From positions 1 through 57,400 of the forward strand of contig NZ_UPHQ01000248.1 of NCBI RefSeq assembly GCF_900566055.1: DNA of 57,400 nt, given 5' to 3'. Source of the stretch: Mycobacterium innocens. Its GTDB lineage: Bacteria; Actinomycetota; Actinomycetes; Mycobacteriales; Mycobacteriaceae. The notes beneath the pieces were generated by a model. The model was not told the DNA's origin. It worked only from the letters and a program-made list of their open reading frames with translations, and did no database searches. Below, one piece after another: positions 1-7,961 of the stretch (positions are counted from its first letter, which is position 1; each line of letters opens with the position of its first letter). Both the position numbers and the translations under genes were made by a program.

Positions 1-111
1 GAACACACGATGACGGGCGCTATCGGTCGCCGAGAGCACCGCCGAGGTCTTGCCGACATCGACGGCAACGACGATCGTGGACAACGTGACTGGGGCAAGA
101 TGCACAGACAT
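1..111 (-). CDS. IS110-family transposase, N-terminal fragment cut by the window edge
   Basis: The minus strand reads an open frame from an ATG at 111 to the window edge (37 codons). It contains STIVVAVDVGKTSAVLS, which matches the start of IS110-family DEDD transposases, where the Asp of the 'DVGK' segment is the first catalytic acid. A strong GGAGG ribosome site lies at 119-123, eight bases before the ATG. The rest of the gene is outside the window, so family membership rests on this short segment. The gene points away from the island, and a long stem-loop overlaps its ribosome site. It may be the insertion that accompanied loss of the 5' part of the adjacent methyltransferase gene. Confidence 0.6.
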   Translation of the reverse strand, partial: MSVHLAPVTLSTIVVAVDVGKTSAVLSATDSARHRVF

Positions 112-118
112 AACAACA

Positions 119-209
119 CCTCCGGGGACGTGTCAGGAAACCCGCGTGCGCCAACACACGGACCTCAAAAAGGAATCACTTACAGATCCCTTCCTGACAC
201 CTCCGGAGG
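119..209 (-). other. Long stem-loop in the 5' leader of the IS110-like transposase
   Basis: Bases 130-139 (GTGTCAGGAA) are the exact reverse complement of 191-200. Outside them, 119-125 (CCTCCGG) pairs exactly with 203-209. This gives a 10+7 bp stem with a 51-base loop. The outer arm contains the transposase ribosome site. IS110-group elements are known to encode a structured guide ('bridge') RNA in the non-coding end upstream of the transposase, so this could be part of one; it could also simply repress translation or read-through. Where the element ends is not visible. Confidence 0.45.
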
Positions 210-218
210 CGTTTGTGA

Positions 219-1061
219 AGGACCACCCCGATCTATATCAGCGGTACCAATGCACTAGCTTCTTCTATCGTTTTGTCTCTCCGCCCGCGGGATGCAGATG
301 CAGGCACAACCGACAGGCGGGGTTTCATCGGTGTCCTTGAGTCGGAGTTACCTGACGCGCTTCGCAAGCTCGAACAGGGACAGATCGCACCCGTCGACCT
401 TCCGCAGGCAGCAATTGGCCCGGGAATGGGCGTGTTCAGTCGATTCGCTGCTGTGCTTGAGCCAGACGGCACAACTATGACGGTGCGTTCGGCACTTGCC
501 CGAATCAACGAAATCCTCGACCTGGTACTCAACGAGCAGGAGGGCGACTTCGACTCGACATCTCGCTTCGCGATCGCCTGGTACCGTCAACATGGCTACA
601 GCACAGGAAAATTCGGCGATGCCGACAACCTCGCGCGTGCTCGCAACACAAGTGTCGACGCCATGGATCGTGACGGGATCCTGATGTCGCGCGCAGGGAA
701 CGTCGCGTTGATCAAGCCGGCAGACCTCGACGTGGAGTACGACGTCGTCGCCGATCGGCACACGAGCAGCTGGGAAGGCCTGCATCACCTGATCCAAATC
801 CTTCAGCAGGATGGCATCGCGGCCGCCGGCGAGTTCCTGCGGTCGGCTCTGAGCCGTGAGGACCGTGCAATCGAGGCCGACCTCGTCAAGGAGCTTGCGC
901 ATCTGCTTTTCCGTATCGCCGAGGGCAATGGGTGGACCAAGGACGCGTTGAGTTTCAACAACCTGGTTACCAGCTGGCCTGAAATACTTGGCGCTGCGCG
1001 TTCTGAAACGAACACAACTACGTCCCAGACCTCATTCGATTTCGAGGAAGACGCCGACTGA
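219..1061 (+). pseudogene. 5'-truncated DUF1156 (COG1743-type) DNA methyltransferase, C-terminal remnant
   Basis: An open frame begins after a stop at 216-218 and runs to 1061. From about codon 6 it reads like the C-terminal third of DUF1156 adenine-specific methylases: ISGTNALASSIVLSLRPR, then APVDLPQAAIGPGMGVFSR, a 'NEQEGDFD' segment and a C-terminal helical domain. The catalytic NPPY and Zn-ribbon regions of the usual ~900-residue protein are absent. No good ATG with a ribosome site starts this piece; a TTG at 273 is the first usable codon. The break lies between about 210 and 240, next to the IS110-like leader. The product cannot methylate DNA by itself. It abuts the DUF499 gene, its usual partner. 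Confidence 0.7.
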
Positions 1062-1062
1062 C

Positions 1063-4000
1063 ATGGCACTCAGCAACCGTGAACGCATCGACAGAATGTT
1101 CGTCGCGATGGCACCAGCCCTTGATGACTTCATTGCATCGATTGTCGGCCAAGGGAATCCATCGCTGGGAGCGGAATGGACGAAACTCGTCCAGGGCAAG
1201 GACCTCAAGAACGGCGTCCCCTCGACCAAAACCTACGAGCCGTTGGACCCGCAGGTTCAATTCCGGATGCTCACCGAGGCCAACATCACGGGCGGCTATC
1301 GCAAGGGGTGGTACCCATTCGATGAGGCGCTGGGTAAAGCGGGCAAGTCGTATGCGATCGAGCTGCGGGAAGTGCGGAACACCTGGGCACACCACGGCAG
1401 CACGTTCTCCGACGACGATGCCTACCGTGCCCTGGACACCGGGGAGCGGTTGCTAAACCTCATCGGCGCCGCGAGTGTGGCCGACGAAATCCGCAGCATT
1501 CGGCTGAACCTGCGACGGGTCACCGCCGACAAGGACGACAAGAAAGTCCTCAAAGCCGCCGTCAACAACCCAGAATCCTCCGGCCTCAAGCCGTGGCGTG
1601 AAGTCCTGCCTCCCCACGACGACGTCGCAACCGGCAACTTCGCCGCATCCGAGTTCGCCGCCGACCTGTACAAGGTGGCGTTCGGCGGCGAGCAGGACGC
1701 CGACTACGCCGACCCCGTCGAGTTCTTCAAACGCACGTATTTGACCGAGGGTCTGATCGACTTGATCGGCCGCGCCGTGCGGCGGCTCTCCGGTGACGAC
1801 AACGCGCCGCCGGTCATCAACCTGCAGACTAACTTCGGTGGCGGCAAGACTCACTCGATGCTGGCGCTGTGGCATATCGGATGTGGGCTTCCCGTCGGCA
1901 AATTTCCTCAGGAGACTCAGGACCTGCTGACCGCCAACGGCTATACCGGCACGAAGGTGAATCGGGTGGCGATCGTCGGAAACCACCTCAGCCCGTCCGG
2001 CGTGGTCAAGGACGACGGCACCCGGGTTAACACGATCTGGGGTGAGCTGGCATGGCAGTTAGGTGGCGCGGAGGCGTTCGCGTTGGTCGCGAAGGCGGAT
2101 GCCGACCGCACCCATCCTGGCACGGCGCTGCACGATCTGTTGGCCACGTACGCGCCGGCGGTTATTCTGATCGACGAGTGGGTGGCCTACGCCCGCTCCC
2201 TGGTCGGTCGTGATGATTTGGCTGGCGGCACCTTTGACGATCAGTTCACCTTCGCGCAGTCGCTGACTGAGGCGGCGAAGGGCACGTCGGGTGTGCTGCT
2301 GGTGATCTCAATTCCCGCTTCGTCGACCGGCGTCGACGGCGACAAGATCGTCGCCGGCAACGCCGAGGAGGTCGGTGGTGCGAACGGCTTGGAAGCACTG
2401 AAGCGGCTGCAGAATGTTGTGCGCCGCGTGGCTGACCAGTGGCGTCCGGCATCATCGGCCGAGGCGTATCAGATTGTGCGGCAGCGTCTTTTCAAGCAGC
2501 CCGATGCGGCGGCGCTCGCGGCCATCGGCGCGACCGCGCGAGCGTACGTCGAGATGTACCGCAAGTACAGTGACGATTTCCCCCGCGACTCACGAGATCC
2601 CGGGTACGAGGAGAGGATCAAGCGGACCTATCCGATCCATCCCGAGCTGTTCGACCGGCTCTACGAGGAGTGGTCATCACTGGAACGCTTCCAGCGCACG
2701 CGTGGCGTGCTGCGCCTGATGAGCACGGTCATCCATGCCCTGTGGACGGGCGAAGACGCATCACCGCTGATCATGCCCGGTTCCATCCCGCTGGCTACCG
2801 CGAATGTGAATGCCGAACTGACGCAGTATTTGCAGGATTCGTGGAAGGCGATCATCGACGCCGATGTCGACGGCCCGAATTCCGAGCCCGCCCGCATCGA
2901 CACCGCTAAACCTCTGTTCGGTCAGCGATCGCTGACGAAACGCCTAGCCCGCACTGTATTTTTCGGAGCGGCGCCGACCATCGGCTCTGCTCACAAAGGC
3001 CTGGAAACCCAGCGAGTTTTCTTGGGCACGGCCGTTCCAGGCGACGTGCCGGGGAATTTCCACTCGGCGCTAACCCAGCTCGCAGATCGGGCGACCTACT
3101 TTTACTCAGGTTCAGGCAAGTACTGGTATGACCTGCAGGCCAATATCACTCGCACGGCGAAAGACCAGGCCGAACGGCTGCACAAGGAAGACGTGTGGGC
3201 CGAGATCGTCCGACGTTTGCAGAGTCAGGCCAAGAGCCGCGGCGATTTCGCCGGCGTGCACGTGTGCCCGGAATCCAACGCCGACATCCCTGACGCCGAC
3301 GAAGCACGCCTCGTCATTCTGCACCCGAAGGTGGCTCACAAGCGGGGAGCCGACTCGGCGGCAAAGGAATTCGCCAAGCAGGCCACCGAGCATCGGGGAA
3401 CCGCCAACCGGACCAACCGCAACATGCTGGCCTACCTTGCCGCCGACGAGGCACGCCTCGACGAACTCGACTCCGCGGTGCGTGAGTACCTGGGCTGGAC
3501 GCATGTCTTGGGCAACGAGGCGGATCTCGATCTTACGCAAAACCAGAAAAATCAGGCGACCCAACGTCAGACTCAGGCCGATGGAACTGTGAATTCCCGT
3601 CTGCTGCAGACGTTCACGTGGGCTCTGGTACCCACTCAGCCCGATCCGGCCGTCCCGTTCGTGATCCGCGAGACCAAGGTCGAGGGGCAGTCTCCGGCCC
3701 TCGCCGAGCGGGTTTCGCGTCGGCTCGGCAGCGACGGTGACCTGTCAATCCGGCAAGCTGCGGCGACCATCCGCCTCGCGATCAGCAAGGTGCCCCAGAT
3801 CTGGAAGGACGGGCACGTCTCCCTCGGAGCGCTATGGCGACTGTACAGCCAGTACCCGTACATGCCGCGGCTGCGCGACCGGCGGGTGCTCGACGAGGGC
3901 ATCGTCGATATGCCGCTGATCTGGCAGGCCGATGCGTTCGCCCTGGCGACAGGTTTCGACGAGGCGGCTGGGCGCTACATCGGACTCTGGACGCCCGACG

Positions 4001-4413
4001 ATAAGGGTGCCGCGCCGGCGGCGACTGACTCGCTCCTACTCGTGCGACCCGATGTCGCCGCAAAGCAGCGCGAAACCGAGGTACCTTCCCCGCCTGCACC
4101 CAGCACGGGTGGCGCAAGTACGCCGGCTGTCGGCCCGGACGTGACCTCGAAGCTACCAGTCGACGTCGCGTTCCCTCCGCCGAAGACCCGCTTCTACGGA
4201 GTCAAGACGCTCAGCGCCGACAAGATCGCTCTGGACTTCAAGAACGTCGCCGAAGAGGTCATCGCCCATCTCCGAGACACTGGCACCCAACTCGTCGTGA
4301 AGATCGAAATCGAAGCAACCGACACGGGCGGTTTCGACGAAGGCAAGATCCGCACCGTGTCCGAGAACGCTCAGACGCTGAAGTTCGACCAATCAGGCTT
4401 CGAGGAAACATGA
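1063..4413 (+). CDS. DUF499 P-loop ATPase of a phage-defence-type methylase cassette
   Basis: The 1,116-residue protein opens with a Swt1/HEPN-like helical domain (about 1-130, with a RNTWAHHG motif resembling the HEPN R-x4-6-H pattern). A large DUF499 ATPase follows: the Walker A-like NFGGGKTH near 257-264 and the Walker B ILIDEW near 367-372. The C-terminus (from about 1020) is Pro-rich and then charged. Known relatives sit next to DUF1156 methylases in anti-phage islands and are distantly related to the PglY/BrxC ATPases of BREX. ATG 1063 is chosen because it follows the upstream stop by one base; the in-frame extension to 988 overlaps the methylase remnant. The gene itself is intact although its methylase partner is truncated. 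Confidence 0.8.
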   Translation: MALSNRERIDRMFVAMAPALDDFIASIVGQGNPSLGAEWTKLVQGKDLKNGVPSTKTYEPLDPQVQFRMLTEANITGGYRKGWYPFDEALGKAGKSYAIELREVRNTWAHHGSTFSDDDAYRALDTGERLLNLIGAASVADEIRSIRLNLRRVTADKDDKKVLKAAVNNPESSGLKPWREVLPPHDDVATGNFAASEFAADLYKVAFGGEQDADYADPVEFFKRTYLTEGLIDLIGRAVRRLSGDDNAPPVINLQTNFGGGKTHSMLALWHIGCGLPVGKFPQETQDLLTANGYTGTKVNRVAIVGNHLSPSGVVKDDGTRVNTIWGELAWQLGGAEAFALVAKADADRTHPGTALHDLLATYAPAVILIDEWVAYARSLVGRDDLAGGTFDDQFTFAQSLTEAAKGTSGVLLVISIPASSTGVDGDKIVAGNAEEVGGANGLEALKRLQNVVRRVADQWRPASSAEAYQIVRQRLFKQPDAAALAAIGATARAYVEMYRKYSDDFPRDSRDPGYEERIKRTYPIHPELFDRLYEEWSSLERFQRTRGVLRLMSTVIHALWTGEDASPLIMPGSIPLATANVNAELTQYLQDSWKAIIDADVDGPNSEPARIDTAKPLFGQRSLTKRLARTVFFGAAPTIGSAHKGLETQRVFLGTAVPGDVPGNFHSALTQLADRATYFYSGSGKYWYDLQANITRTAKDQAERLHKEDVWAEIVRRLQSQAKSRGDFAGVHVCPESNADIPDADEARLVILHPKVAHKRGADSAAKEFAKQATEHRGTANRTNRNMLAYLAADEARLDELDSAVREYLGWTHVLGNEADLDLTQNQKNQATQRQTQADGTVNSRLLQTFTWALVPTQPDPAVPFVIRETKVEGQSPALAERVSRRLGSDGDLSIRQAAATIRLAISKVPQIWKDGHVSLGALWRLYSQYPYMPRLRDRRVLDEGIVDMPLIWQADAFALATGFDEAAGRYIGLWTPDDKGAAPAATDSLLLVRPDVAAKQRETEVPSPPAPSTGGASTPAVGPDVTSKLPVDVAFPPPKTRFYGVKTLSADKIALDFKNVAEEVIAHLRDTGTQLVVKIEIEATDTGGFDEGKIRTVSENAQTLKFDQSGFEET

Positions 4414-4484
4414 GCTTCACAGAACCCCACCAACTGCAAGGGACTTGCCCGCGCCTTCGCGGCCACAGCTTGAAGACGCAATGA
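4410..4484 (+). pseudogene. Short frameshifted stub of the next gene of the DUF499 cassette
   Basis: The DUF499 stop overlaps an ATG (ATGA, 4410-4413) that opens MSFTEPHQLQG and then stops after 24 codons. Removing one G in the AAGGGA run at about 4438 would continue the frame as LARAFAATA, which resembles the start of a real protein (possibly the phospholipase-D-like gene that follows DUF499 elsewhere). The match is too short to be sure. Directly after it the more A+T-rich nucleotidyltransferase gene starts, so this looks like a scar where a downstream gene was replaced. Confidence 0.35.
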
Positions 4485-5278
4485 GGAGGAACGTTCTGGA
4501 CCGGGCATCCGTGCTCAGCGCGCTCGCGAACCTCGGCGTCCCCGAAGAAATTGCAGCAGATTTTCCTCCCCTTCCTGGGGATGTGTCGGCGCTGCTTATA
4601 TACGGAAGTCGCGCTCGGGGTGATGCTGTCACTGATTCCGACCTCGACGTCCTCGCACTGGTTCAGCACTCGTTCCCGAGCACGTATTCAGGAGTCGTGA
4701 ATGTCAGCTTTTACACGCGAGACCAGTTGAAAACGGGAATAGGAACCTTGTTTGGCGCCCACCTGCAGCGGGACGCCAAGGTTTTCTGGGACCCCGAAGG
4801 CGATCTGACCGAAATTCTGAACTCGCTCGGCAATGTCGATACGGAAAGACTTTTCAATCGCGTGAAGGCGATGTCTCCAGTATTCGGTTCTCCTGAATCG
4901 GACCTCCCCAAGTACCTCGCCGGCCTCCTACGCGAAGCGCGTTACCTTCTCAGAAGCAGCTTGTATGCCCAGGCCATCGCCGTCGATGAACCTTGCTTTT
5001 CAGTCAGGGAACTTGCCATTCGGCATTCCGATCCAGCGCTGGTCGACCTGCTTGCTTCCCGCCATTCCGGAAGTCCACTCCGCGAGGATTATGACGAATG
5101 CTTGAAGCGGCTCGAATCAATATTGGGGCGGCTGCCAGAAAACCCACATGGCTCCCTGGAGGCGCTGATAGTGAATGAGTGGGAAAATAGAGGAGACCTC
5201 CTTTCCATTGCTTTTATGGCTCTTGGCATCGTCGGCAGTGGTGGCGACTACGCCGAGCTGGAGAAAATCCTGCTATGA
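4481..5278 (+). CDS. Nucleotidyltransferase (pol-beta fold) with helical C-terminal domain
   Basis: A 265-residue protein. The nucleotidyltransferase signature is complete: YGSRARGD at 41-48 (GS at 42-43), then DSDLDV with Asp54 and Asp56 as metal-binding acids. Residues from about 145 on are helical and resemble the C-terminal domains that accompany MNT/kanamycin-type transferases. The substrate is unknown. Start ATG 4481 is preferred over TTG 4445; no clear ribosome site precedes it. Its end overlaps the phosphoesterase start by four bases (ATGA), so the two are co-translated. AAA/ATA/TTT codons are far commoner than in the flanking genes, suggesting recent transfer. The pairing suggests a modify/reverse pair, toxin-antitoxin or defence; that role is inference. 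Confidence 0.7.
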   Translation: MRRNVLDRASVLSALANLGVPEEIAADFPPLPGDVSALLIYGSRARGDAVTDSDLDVLALVQHSFPSTYSGVVNVSFYTRDQLKTGIGTLFGAHLQRDAKVFWDPEGDLTEILNSLGNVDTERLFNRVKAMSPVFGSPESDLPKYLAGLLREARYLLRSSLYAQAIAVDEPCFSVRELAIRHSDPALVDLLASRHSGSPLREDYDECLKRLESILGRLPENPHGSLEALIVNEWENRGDLLSIAFMALGIVGSGGDYAELEKILL

Positions 5279-5895
5279 CGCTTGTGGAGACTGCTTTCGT
5301 TGGCGACATTCATGGGAATTTAGCTGCATTGACCGGGCTGCTCGCGCTTCTTGATCGGATCGGCAATATCGATCGAATTGTTTTCTTGGGTGATTACATA
5401 AACAAAGGCCAAGACTCAGGGGCGGTGATTCAAACTTTGCTTGAGGCATCGAGGAAAGGGGGAGTAACGTCACTTTGCGGCAACCATGAGACTGAAATGT
5501 TGTCGGCCCTAGAGACAGGCGATCTCGCCAGTTTCTTGAAGATGGGAGGCGCCAGCACGATTCGCTCTTATGTCAGACGTCGAGTAAGCCCTGACGTGAT
5601 CGGCGACTTCCGCGCGTCCGTTCCTGCTGAGCACATCGAGTTTCTCCGAAGCATGCCTAAGATATACGAGACCCACGAAGTAATTGCATCTCATCAGCCC
5701 GCATCCGCTGACGAGACACGTTTTCGGATTTCCGCGCACATTCCTATTGGAGACCTACCTGCGATTGGCGCGAATTTCGCCAATATTGATACCGGTTGCG
5801 GTCCGTCGACGGGGCGCCTGACAGCGCTCATCTGGCCGTCGCTCACCTACAATCAGGTTGATTCCCTCGGGCACCCAATTGAATCCGATTTCTAG
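5275..5895 (+). CDS. Calcineurin-like metallophosphoesterase (PPP type), partner of the nucleotidyltransferase
   Basis: 206 residues with the three N-terminal metal motifs of PPP/ApaH-like phosphoesterases: GDIHGN (10-15), GDYINKG (39-45) and GNHE (69-72), followed by later His residues in SHQP and SAHIP. The length fits a single catalytic domain. Relatives dephosphorylate proteins or cleave dinucleoside polyphosphates. Because it is translationally coupled to a nucleotidyltransferase, it may remove what that enzyme adds (AMP or a nucleotide), but nothing in the sequence fixes the substrate. Its base composition matches its partner and differs from the chromosome. It converges on the DUF4062 gene with 14 bases between the stops. 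Confidence 0.75.
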   Translation: MTLVETAFVGDIHGNLAALTGLLALLDRIGNIDRIVFLGDYINKGQDSGAVIQTLLEASRKGGVTSLCGNHETEMLSALETGDLASFLKMGGASTIRSYVRRRVSPDVIGDFRASVPAEHIEFLRSMPKIYETHEVIASHQPASADETRFRISAHIPIGDLPAIGANFANIDTGCGPSTGRLTALIWPSLTYNQVDSLGHPIESDF

Positions 5896-5909
5896 GGCGT
5901 CACACGCAC

Positions 5910-7340
5910 TCACTCCCGCAGCCTTTCGAGTAGCCAACGCGCCCGGTCTTGCCCGAACTTATTGCCCATGGCCTCGTTCAATGCCAAAGCCTGTTCGGCG
6001 TCCGCGATAGCTTGTGGCACGTCGCCCGATGCCCGAAGGCACTGAGCAGACACGAGCAGGGAGATCGCCTCCCCACGAGTGTTTCCAATCTGTCGATTGA
6101 TTGAAATCGCCCGAGCCGTATTCTCGAGCGCATCAGCCGCCAACCCAAGCCGCAGGAGCACCTGGGCACGCAAGGTTTCCGCATTAGCCAGGAGAGCGCT
6201 GGGAGGGAACTTGCCCAACCCCGATAGGGCTTCTTCTGCGAACTTGCGGGCGGCACCCAGGTCATCCATCGCAACTTGCAGACGCGCGAGATTCACCAGA
6301 GACTGGCAGATGCCGACCTCATCCCCCACTTCCCTGCGCTTGTCGAGCGCGAGTTCGAAACTGCGGCGTGCACTGTCCATTTCACCGACCTGTTGATGAG
6401 CCAGTCCAAGTTCGTCAAGTATTCGGCACCTCACAACCGTAGCGAACGGGTCATCTTGCTTGAGGAGAGTGAGTGCCTGCTGCAGCCGACCGATGGCATC
6501 TCTATCGGAGCCCTTGCGGCGCAGTAACCCCGCCAGCGCGGCGAACGCCTCGGCCGCGGACGGCGTATGTAAGGTGCCCGGTTCTTTGCCGAAGTAGTCG
6601 ATCGCTGACTGGATTACGCTTTGAGCTGTATCGAGGTCGCCGCTGTGTTCCAGAAATTTGGCATAGGCCAGCTGCTCGGGTGGGCCGCCGAGGACTGCCG
6701 CTTCCTTCAGATTCTTGCCGCCATTCTCCGGCAGCCCAAGCTCCACGAGCTTCTCTCCATCCCGACGAAGCGTCGCTGCACGGATAAGGTCCTTTCCGGA
6801 GGAAGGGAGCAAATTTATGTGGCGCGCAATCTTTGGTCCAGCTATCGACGCCCACGCCTCCAACCGCTGCGTTAGCTTTGTTTTTAGGTCCCGAATATCC
6901 GACACCGGCTCGTACATAATCGAGTGCTGATTGGACATTTGATCACGCAATTTGGTTATCTCCGAAGCTGGCGACGCGTCTTGCAAGAATGCCACCCAGA
7001 CGTCGCGCATGGGTCGATCTTCTTGACCCAACTGCAGGAGGGCTGTGAAGAGCTCCTCCTCGGTGCCCGACGTGTAGCCCCAGGGGCTTCCCGGCTCACT
7101 ACCCCACGATTTCTTGAAGAGAGCGACCAAATAGTGGCATTCGCCAATAAGTTCGTTGATCGCCTCTTGCGGCCGTCGCGCCGTTCCTCTGACGCTTTCC
7201 CAACCAACCATCTCGAAGCGGGTAGCGTCGCTCCCCTGCCTTGCGTTGTGTTCCCTGATGATTGTGTCGACGACCGTACGCTCGCCCGCCAAGTCGCCCG
7301 GCGTTGCAACGAATACACGAAGAGGATTACCGTCGGCCAT
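5910..7340 (-). CDS. DUF4062 domain protein with C-terminal TPR repeats
   Basis: 476 residues. The N-terminus (LRVFVATPGDLAGER, then the CHYLVALF and WGSEPGSPWGYTSGTEEE segments, about 8-105) is a DUF4062 domain, a Rossmann-like module related to TIR/SLOG effectors and common at the N-terminus of bacterial NLR-like proteins. A linker follows, and from about residue 200 tetratricopeptide-like helical repeats run to the end (AAEAFAALAGLL, ILDELGLAHQQVGEMDSARRSF, SLVNLARLQVAMDDLGAARK). No NTPase domain lies between the two, unlike true STAND proteins. AAGGTG lies five bases before the ATG. It is probably a sensor-effector of the island; the activity is unknown. Confidence 0.7.
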   Translation of the reverse strand: MADGNPLRVFVATPGDLAGERTVVDTIIREHNARQGSDATRFEMVGWESVRGTARRPQEAINELIGECHYLVALFKKSWGSEPGSPWGYTSGTEEELFTALLQLGQEDRPMRDVWVAFLQDASPASEITKLRDQMSNQHSIMYEPVSDIRDLKTKLTQRLEAWASIAGPKIARHINLLPSSGKDLIRAATLRRDGEKLVELGLPENGGKNLKEAAVLGGPPEQLAYAKFLEHSGDLDTAQSVIQSAIDYFGKEPGTLHTPSAAEAFAALAGLLRRKGSDRDAIGRLQQALTLLKQDDPFATVVRCRILDELGLAHQQVGEMDSARRSFELALDKRREVGDEVGICQSLVNLARLQVAMDDLGAARKFAEEALSGLGKFPPSALLANAETLRAQVLLRLGLAADALENTARAISINRQIGNTRGEAISLLVSAQCLRASGDVPQAIADAEQALALNEAMGNKFGQDRARWLLERLRE

Positions 7341-7438
7341 GGCGGCACCTTACTCGACAGCAAGGGTTCTAACTTCGGCGGAACGACACGCCGCGGAGGG
7401 CGTCGTTTGCGGTGTACAGCTCCCGGCAGATTTGGCTG

Positions 7439-7867
7439 TTAGCCGGATACGAGATTGACACCATCATGTGCCCGAGAATGGACGCCCTCGTCGAGAGCGT
7501 CCGCAACGCGGACCGCGAATGCAGGGCTCATCGCCGACTGAACCTGTTCCGTAGTCATCCAGAGAACTTCGCAAGCTTCAGCCGTCGGGTGGGCGGCGCC
7601 ACCGGCGGGACGGCATCGGTAAACCAGGGCGACGATTCCGTGCGTCAGGTTCTTGTAAACACCAGTAAGCCGCTCGACCGTGACCGCAAGGCCGGTCTCT
7701 TCCAGCACCTCGCGCTGAACACCGCTCTCGAATGATTCATCGAGCTCGAGGATGCCGCCGGGGGCCTCCCAATGGCCGTTGTCGTTACGCTTGATGACCA
7801 GCACGCGATCGTCGTCGCGGACTACGATGCCGGCGACGCTGACGGAGTGTTTCGGTGTGGTTGCCAT
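7439..7867 (-). CDS. Nudix hydrolase, Pif-like element protein
   Basis: 142 residues with a complete Nudix box at 38-60: G-x5-E44-x7-R52-E53-x2-E56-E57-x-G59. The second ATG (7867) is chosen over the ATG four codons earlier because GGAG lies six bases upstream, while the first ATG abuts its purine run. In pSAM2 of Streptomyces the Nudix protein Pif gives immunity against a second incoming copy and is encoded beside the GntR repressor korSA. Here the gene likewise stands divergent from a GntR gene, so an immunity role is likely but inferred. A predicted operator at 7923-7941 lies between the two genes and could control both. Confidence 0.75.
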   Translation of the reverse strand: MATTPKHSVSVAGIVVRDDDRVLVIKRNDNGHWEAPGGILELDESFESGVQREVLEETGLAVTVERLTGVYKNLTHGIVALVYRCRPAGGAAHPTAEACEVLWMTTEQVQSAMSPAFAVRVADALDEGVHSRAHDGVNLVSG

Positions 7868-7922
7868 GCGAGACTCCATCCTCTTGGCTGGATGCCAGTA
7901 GTGACATGGGCGTGTCGTTTCC

Positions 7923-7941
7923 CTAGACTAGTCGTCTAGAC
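7923..7941. promoter_or_regulatory. Predicted GntR (KorSA-like) operator 1
   Basis: CTAGTCGTCTAG at 7928-7939 is an imperfect palindrome, extended to the left by another CTAGA. It lies 23 bases before the GTG of the GntR gene and about 60 bases before the divergent Nudix gene. The same 12 bases occur, inverted, at 8790-8801. Autoregulation by the adjacent GntR protein is the simplest reading. Confidence 0.6.
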
Positions 7942-7961
7942 ATGTAAAGGAAGGCTCGCAG

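Noticed and set aside
119..209. The GTGTCAGGAA inverted repeat as the two ends of a small IS256-type or MITE element
   Set aside because: The ends would enclose only about 70 bases, no target duplication is visible, and one arm overlaps the transposase ribosome site. Leader structure is simpler, though this is not excluded.
988..1062. Upstream extension of the DUF499 protein
   Set aside because: It overlaps the methylase remnant in another frame and lacks a ribosome site; ATG 1063 follows the previous stop directly.
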